This document shows, in pieces, positions 27,808 to 32,127 of a DNA stretch of 32,127 bases (its first letter is position 1; each line of letters opens with the position of its first letter). The notes below the pieces were generated by a model, which searched no databases, was not told the DNA's origin, and saw only the letters and a list, made by a program, of their open reading frames with translations. The DNA comes from Sulfurimonas sp. (GTDB taxonomy: Bacteria > Campylobacterota > Campylobacteria > Campylobacterales > Sulfurimonadaceae), in contig JALWSY010000008.1 of NCBI GenBank assembly GCA_027083035.1, positions 1-32,127 of the forward strand, in the 5' to 3' direction. The position numbers and the translations under genes are program-made.

Positions 27808-29433
27808 ATGAAGACAATTAGTATATTTGCAAAACTTATGATAATCTTACTCGTCAATGTTGTAAGTTCAATTCTTATTTGGCAACTTTCTGATAATGTC
27901 CTCGCGAATTTACACAAAAAATACCACAAACTCCAGTCTATTAACTTGCCCTATGTTCAAGAAATTGGCAAACTTGAAAAAAAGATTTTAGAGATGCAAA
28001 TTGTTATTTTGCAATCTGGTATAGAAGCTAAAAATGAACTCTCAAAAGCAGAAGCTTTGAATCGTGATATAACTACTATTTTTCAAACTATAAGAGACTT
28101 AACTAAGAAGTTTGAATCTGAAAATATCAATAAAGAAGATTTAACCAAAAACTTGCACTCTCTTGAAAAGAGATATAAAAACTTCTATTCCATAGCAAAA
28201 TCATTTCCGGAAATCATGGTAGATATGCCAGAAGAGGGAAAATATGAGGTAGAGCCGGTAAACCAAATGCATGAGCTACTACAAAAAGAGATGCAATCCC
28301 TTGTAAATGCTGTAGAGAGTGATAAGGACAAGGTCTCTCATTCAATTTTGGAACTATTTTCTTCTCAAAGTAAAATGCTCTTTATAGTAAATACCATTGC
28401 TTCGATTTTACAGATTTTAATCATTGCACTCATTGTTTTTAATATTAATAAAGCAATAAAACGCGTCAATCGATGGCTTAAAAAGATAAATCAAACAAAA
28501 GACTTTACAATTCCTTCACCACAAAATATAGAAAATGAGCTTTTACAGATTACAAAAGCTGTTAATAGTATTCTTGGTTCTTTTGGGGTACTTGTCAGTA
28601 ATATTCAAAAAAGCGCGCATGACAGTGCTGATATCTCTCACAATGTCGGAAAGAGTTCGCATAAAATAGGGGAGAGTTCAAAAGCAATCTCTAGTGAGCT
28701 AATACTCGCAGTTAACGATGGAAAAGAGATTATCGAAATGCTTCAAGAGTCTAACACTGAGACCCTTCAAACAGAAGATGAAATTCAAAAAGCTGAAGCC
28801 TCTTTACAAAATGTTCAAGACAATATCGATGCACTTAATGAACAAATAACATCAAGTGTAGAAAAAGAGATGGAGATATCACAAAAAGTGAGTCAACTCA
28901 GTGCTGAAGCAACACAGGTAAAAGATGTCCTCTCTGTTATCAGCGATATTGCGGATCAAACAAACCTTCTTGCTCTCAACGCTGCCATAGAAGCTGCCCG
29001 TGCAGGAGAGCATGGCCGTGGTTTCGCTGTCGTTGCAGATGAAGTAAGGAAACTCGCAGAACGCACACAAAAATCTCTTAGTGAGATTCATGGCACTATA
29101 AATATCATCGTACAATCCATTGCGGATTCATCAGAGAGCATCAATAAAAATGCACAAGACATTCAAGTGCTTGCTACAAGTTCTGATACAGTTCAAGAGA
29201 GAATTTATGAAGTTTCTACTGTTATGAACTCGCTTAAAGTAAGCATTCATAAAACATCCGAAATTTCTCAAAAAATCAATACCAATACAACTTCGCTAAT
29301 TAACAAAAATACTTTCATTGCAAAGAGTAGTGAAAAAAATATTGATAATACAAAAGAGATAGAGAATGAAATAGAAAAACTTATTAGTAGCAATGAGCTA
29401 CTCGTATCTCAAGTAAGTGAATTCAAAACTTAA
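27808..29433 (+). CDS. methyl-accepting chemotaxis protein
   Basis: TM-flanked helical sensor region; signalling hairpin [50 protein letters not shown]. Start placed at [10 protein letters not shown] rather than 27769. Confidence 0.92.
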   Translation: MKTISIFAKLMIILLVNVVSSILIWQLSDNVLANLHKKYHKLQSINLPYVQEIGKLEKKILEMQIVILQSGIEAKNELSKAEALNRDITTIFQTIRDLTKKFESENINKEDLTKNLHSLEKRYKNFYSIAKSFPEIMVDMPEEGKYEVEPVNQMHELLQKEMQSLVNAVESDKDKVSHSILELFSSQSKMLFIVNTIASILQILIIALIVFNINKAIKRVNRWLKKINQTKDFTIPSPQNIENELLQITKAVNSILGSFGVLVSNIQKSAHDSADISHNVGKSSHKIGESSKAISSELILAVNDGKEIIEMLQESNTETLQTEDEIQKAEASLQNVQDNIDALNEQITSSVEKEMEISQKVSQLSAEATQVKDVLSVISDIADQTNLLALNAAIEAARAGEHGRGFAVVADEVRKLAERTQKSLSEIHGTINIIVQSIADSSESINKNAQDIQVLATSSDTVQERIYEVSTVMNSLKVSIHKTSEISQKINTNTTSLINKNTFIAKSSEKNIDNTKEIENEIEKLISSNELLVSQVSEFKT

Positions 29434-29469
29434 GAACGAATTTTAAATCTAACAAAGGAGAAACATTAG

Positions 29470-29730
29470 ATGAAAAAGATTACAGTCGCACTTTGTGCAT
29501 TACTACTTGCAAATGTTCTTGCAGCAGCTGATTTAGCCGCGTTGGCTAAAGATGTCTATGCAAAAGCAAAAGGAAATAAAACAGAGTCTCAATGGAAACG
29601 CTACTTTAAAAATCCAAAGTGGCAAAAGAGATTAGGTATAGATGGTTTAAGTGATGGCGATCGTGCTGCACTTTTATCCTACTTAAATGAGCGTTCTGCG
29701 GATAAAGATCAAGCAACCGTACCTCAATAA
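29470..29730 (+). CDS. small periplasmic protein of unknown function
   Basis: 86 aa, signal peptide MKKITVALCALLLANVLAAA, SD aaaggag. Confidence 0.6.
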   Translation: MKKITVALCALLLANVLAAADLAALAKDVYAKAKGNKTESQWKRYFKNPKWQKRLGIDGLSDGDRAALLSYLNERSADKDQATVPQ

Positions 29731-29761
29731 TAGACAAATAATAAAGATTAAAGGAGTAAAA

Positions 29762-31243
29762 ATGAAATTAAAATATACATTAAGTGCAGTAACAGCAGCA
29801 ATTTTGGCTCACACAACACTAATGGCTGCAGATACGGTATCTCAAGCTGATTTAGATGAAGTGTGGGAAGTTTTAGACAAGGTAGAGACAAAGGCATTCT
29901 CAGATAAGCTTAACTGGTCTGCTGATTTACGTGGGCGCATGGATAACTTTAGTTATGACAACAATGGTATAGGTGCAAACATAGGAAAACCTTATGATGC
30001 AACTGCACCTAAAAATGAACGAAGAGAGATGGCATATCCACAAGTAAAAGAGTGGGAACCACACTACTCTATCCGTGGTTACTTAAATATGAACACGAAA
30101 CTTGAAGATATCAGCTTTACAGGTCGTCTCCGTTTTGATCACTCCTCTCAAGGAAATCAACGTATCTGTATCTTAAGTCCTCAAGATATAGGTCATGATT
30201 TACCAGCTTCTAGCACAACAAAATTTACAGGATTTGATATAGACAGATTCTATTTTGACCTTCCTATCTTTAGCAAAAGTGCCTTGCCTCTTATCATAAC
30301 TGGTGGTATTTTGCCGACTTCAGGTGGAATGAGTTCAAATATCATTGAAAACACGCCTCGTCGTTCAGTATTTCCAAGTCTTATCTTTGACTCAAATGCC
30401 TATGGTGCTATAGTAACTGCAAAACTTACAGAGTATATCGATAAAGCATATATCCGTGTAGTAGGTGGTAAGGCATATACACTGAATGATACAATGTTCT
30501 ACTACCAATGTAATCGTGAAAATATTCAAGATATGAATGTCCTTGGTCTTTTTGCAGAGTTGCAACTCCCAATAGGTGTGAACAATATCTTCTGGATGGG
30601 TATCAATAGAAACGGAAGTATCAAAGCAACTCCATTCCTAGGTGGTGATAATGCTGAGAACAAAGGTTCTAACACAGATATTAAACACCAAAAAGATTTA
30701 GGAAGCATCACTAACTATGGTCTTGGTTTAGAGATTCAGAAAATGGAAGTTCCGGGTGGTAAGGTGGATCTTTTTGCTCACTTTGCAGTATCGGATCCTG
30801 ATGGAAATGGAAACTGTGTAAACTATACAGATGTAAATGATGGCTCTTGTACGGTTGGTGCAGATGCAAATCCTCATCCATACTATCACTCAGAGATGGC
30901 AAGAGGAACACTTCTAACAGATACAGGTAACTCTATCTATACTGGTTTCAAATATGAAGCAAACTACTCTTTAAAGACACAGTTTGGTTATGAGTACAAC
31001 AAAGGAAGCGAGTTTTGGTGGTCTGCAACGCAAGGAAGTGAAGATGTATTTAACAAGCTTGCAACGCGTGGTCAGGTAAATGAAGCATATATTATTCAAC
31101 CGATTAACAAAAACCTCTATGTTCGTCTAGGTTACCTCAATATCAAAGAGGAATATACAGGTTCAGGTTGGCACTTTGGAACACCAATGGCCAAAGACGC
31201 TACACAACAAAACCTCTACTTTCTTTTTAACGCTTACTTCTAA
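29762..31243 (+). CDS. DUF3373-like putative outer-membrane barrel protein
   Basis: Signal peptide MKLKYTLSAVTAAILAHTTLMA, short coiled coil, barrel strands, terminal aromatic F; start placed at 29762 after SD aaaggag. Confidence 0.75.
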   Translation: MKLKYTLSAVTAAILAHTTLMAADTVSQADLDEVWEVLDKVETKAFSDKLNWSADLRGRMDNFSYDNNGIGANIGKPYDATAPKNERREMAYPQVKEWEPHYSIRGYLNMNTKLEDISFTGRLRFDHSSQGNQRICILSPQDIGHDLPASSTTKFTGFDIDRFYFDLPIFSKSALPLIITGGILPTSGGMSSNIIENTPRRSVFPSLIFDSNAYGAIVTAKLTEYIDKAYIRVVGGKAYTLNDTMFYYQCNRENIQDMNVLGLFAELQLPIGVNNIFWMGINRNGSIKATPFLGGDNAENKGSNTDIKHQKDLGSITNYGLGLEIQKMEVPGGKVDLFAHFAVSDPDGNGNCVNYTDVNDGSCTVGADANPHPYYHSEMARGTLLTDTGNSIYTGFKYEANYSLKTQFGYEYNKGSEFWWSATQGSEDVFNKLATRGQVNEAYIIQPINKNLYVRLGYLNIKEEYTGSGWHFGTPMAKDATQQNLYFLFNAYF

Positions 31244-31257
31244 AGAGCGTCAAAGTT

Positions 31258-31284
31258 TTAAAGATGAGTTCTTCTCATCTTTAA
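31258..31284. terminator. 11-bp hairpin between convergent genes
   Basis: ttaaagatgag-ttctt-ctcatctttaa. Confidence 0.7.
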
Positions 31285-31291
31285 TCCCTCA

Positions 31292-32032
31292 CTACATCCC
31301 CAAATCAATCTGCTCAATGCTTCTTTGCAATGCACCCATAACACAGCGTCTTTGTGGCAACTCTATTTTATCTGCTACCTCTAATTTCTCCAAATCTAGT
31401 TTTATAAACTGACTCTCCTCCGCTGTGTTGTATGTAAAGTATAAATTTCCATCAATGATGTGAGAAGTGTGTGACTGCATAATAACCCCATCTTCTCTCT
31501 TGTCTGAAAACGTAATGTTTTTAATAAATTTATTATGCTGAGGATCACTCACATCATAAAAAGATTTAAAATTATCGGCATGGTTTGTTGTTATAAGCAT
31601 ATCTTTGTAAAATTTAAAATGCCCAAGACCTCTTCCTGATTGAAAAGTATCCACTAAAGAGAGAGTCTCTGTATCAAGTACAAAAACATTCCCCTCATAA
31701 GAGCCAGTATAAAGATAATCTTTACTCGGATGAAAAGCAAAGTGATGAAATCCCCATGAAGCGGTATTAAAATCACTTGGTAGGTTTTCAAAAGAACTCA
31801 TTAAGCGTTCCCTCACTTCTGTAAAATCTCCATAAGCTATTTTAAATTTTATAATTCCGGGAGAAACACCATCTCTTACTCCCTCTAGTGTTCCATAAAA
31901 ATAGCCATCTTTTTTCAGTAAAATATGCACACTTGAAGAGGTTTTTAGCTTTGAGACCACTTGCGTATCTCCGGTATGGTAGAGTTCTATACTATTTTCC
32001 GGGTAGTGTAAAATAATTTCTGTAAATTCCAA
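31292..32032 (-). CDS. WD40/YncE-like beta-propeller protein of unknown function
   Basis: 246 aa ORF with blade-like GTLEGVRDG, YLYTGSYEGNVFVLDTETLSLVDTF and NLYFTYNTAEESQFIKLDLEKLEVAD segments. Confidence 0.6.
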   Translation of the reverse strand: MEFTEIILHYPENSIELYHTGDTQVVSKLKTSSSVHILLKKDGYFYGTLEGVRDGVSPGIIKFKIAYGDFTEVRERLMSSFENLPSDFNTASWGFHHFAFHPSKDYLYTGSYEGNVFVLDTETLSLVDTFQSGRGLGHFKFYKDMLITTNHADNFKSFYDVSDPQHNKFIKNITFSDKREDGVIMQSHTSHIIDGNLYFTYNTAEESQFIKLDLEKLEVADKIELPQRRCVMGALQRSIEQIDLGM

Positions 32033-32071
32033 ATTGACTATGATTATGAAAAAATAAAAAGGATCATAGAG

Positions 32072-32127
32072 ATGGAATTACAAGGGAAAAAGATAGAATT
32101 TGAGTTAGAGGAGTTTGTACCACTTCT
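32072..32127 (+). CDS. 5' end of a truncated ORF (MELQGKKIEFELEEFVPL...)
   Basis: ATG at 32072, open to the window edge. Confidence 0.45.
   Translation, partial: MELQGKKIEFELEEFVPL

Noticed and set aside
1-32127. CRISPR arrays, tRNAs, rRNAs, transposases, toxin-antitoxin or phage genes
   Set aside because: None recognised on reading either strand; short direct repeats seen are promoter units or coding repeats

Overview
This 32 kb window is chromosomal sequence from a Campylobacterota (Epsilonproteobacteria), probably Sulfurimonas-like. That taxonomic call rests on protein resemblance and codon style only; no search was run. Most of it is ordinary core genes: rppH, hemW, tatBC, queA, dprA, a divergent polysaccharide deacetylase, rpsF-ssb-rpsR, serB, metF and serS. 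The right half holds a phosphate-starvation locus: pstS diverging from porin-pstC-pstA-pstB-phoU-phoB-phoR, followed by a chemoreceptor and a DUF3373-like protein. The observations most worth a second look are: (1) a ~270 bp element between serB and metF that is almost entirely self-complementary and folds into a three-way junction, with possible TA target duplication; (2) a shared 11-bp-pitch direct-repeat motif (TGTAAY-N5-TGTAAY, 10 nt, then a -10 hexamer) at four promoters, which links a TonB-receptor/PepSY operon to the Pho genes; (3) near-identical 25-nt hairpins at both ends of that TonB/PepSY operon; (4) a tandem 8-aa Asp/Glu/Met repeat in PstC; (5) a 52-aa putative lipoprotein missing from the ORF track. 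No CRISPR array, tRNA, rRNA, transposase or recognisable defence system was seen.
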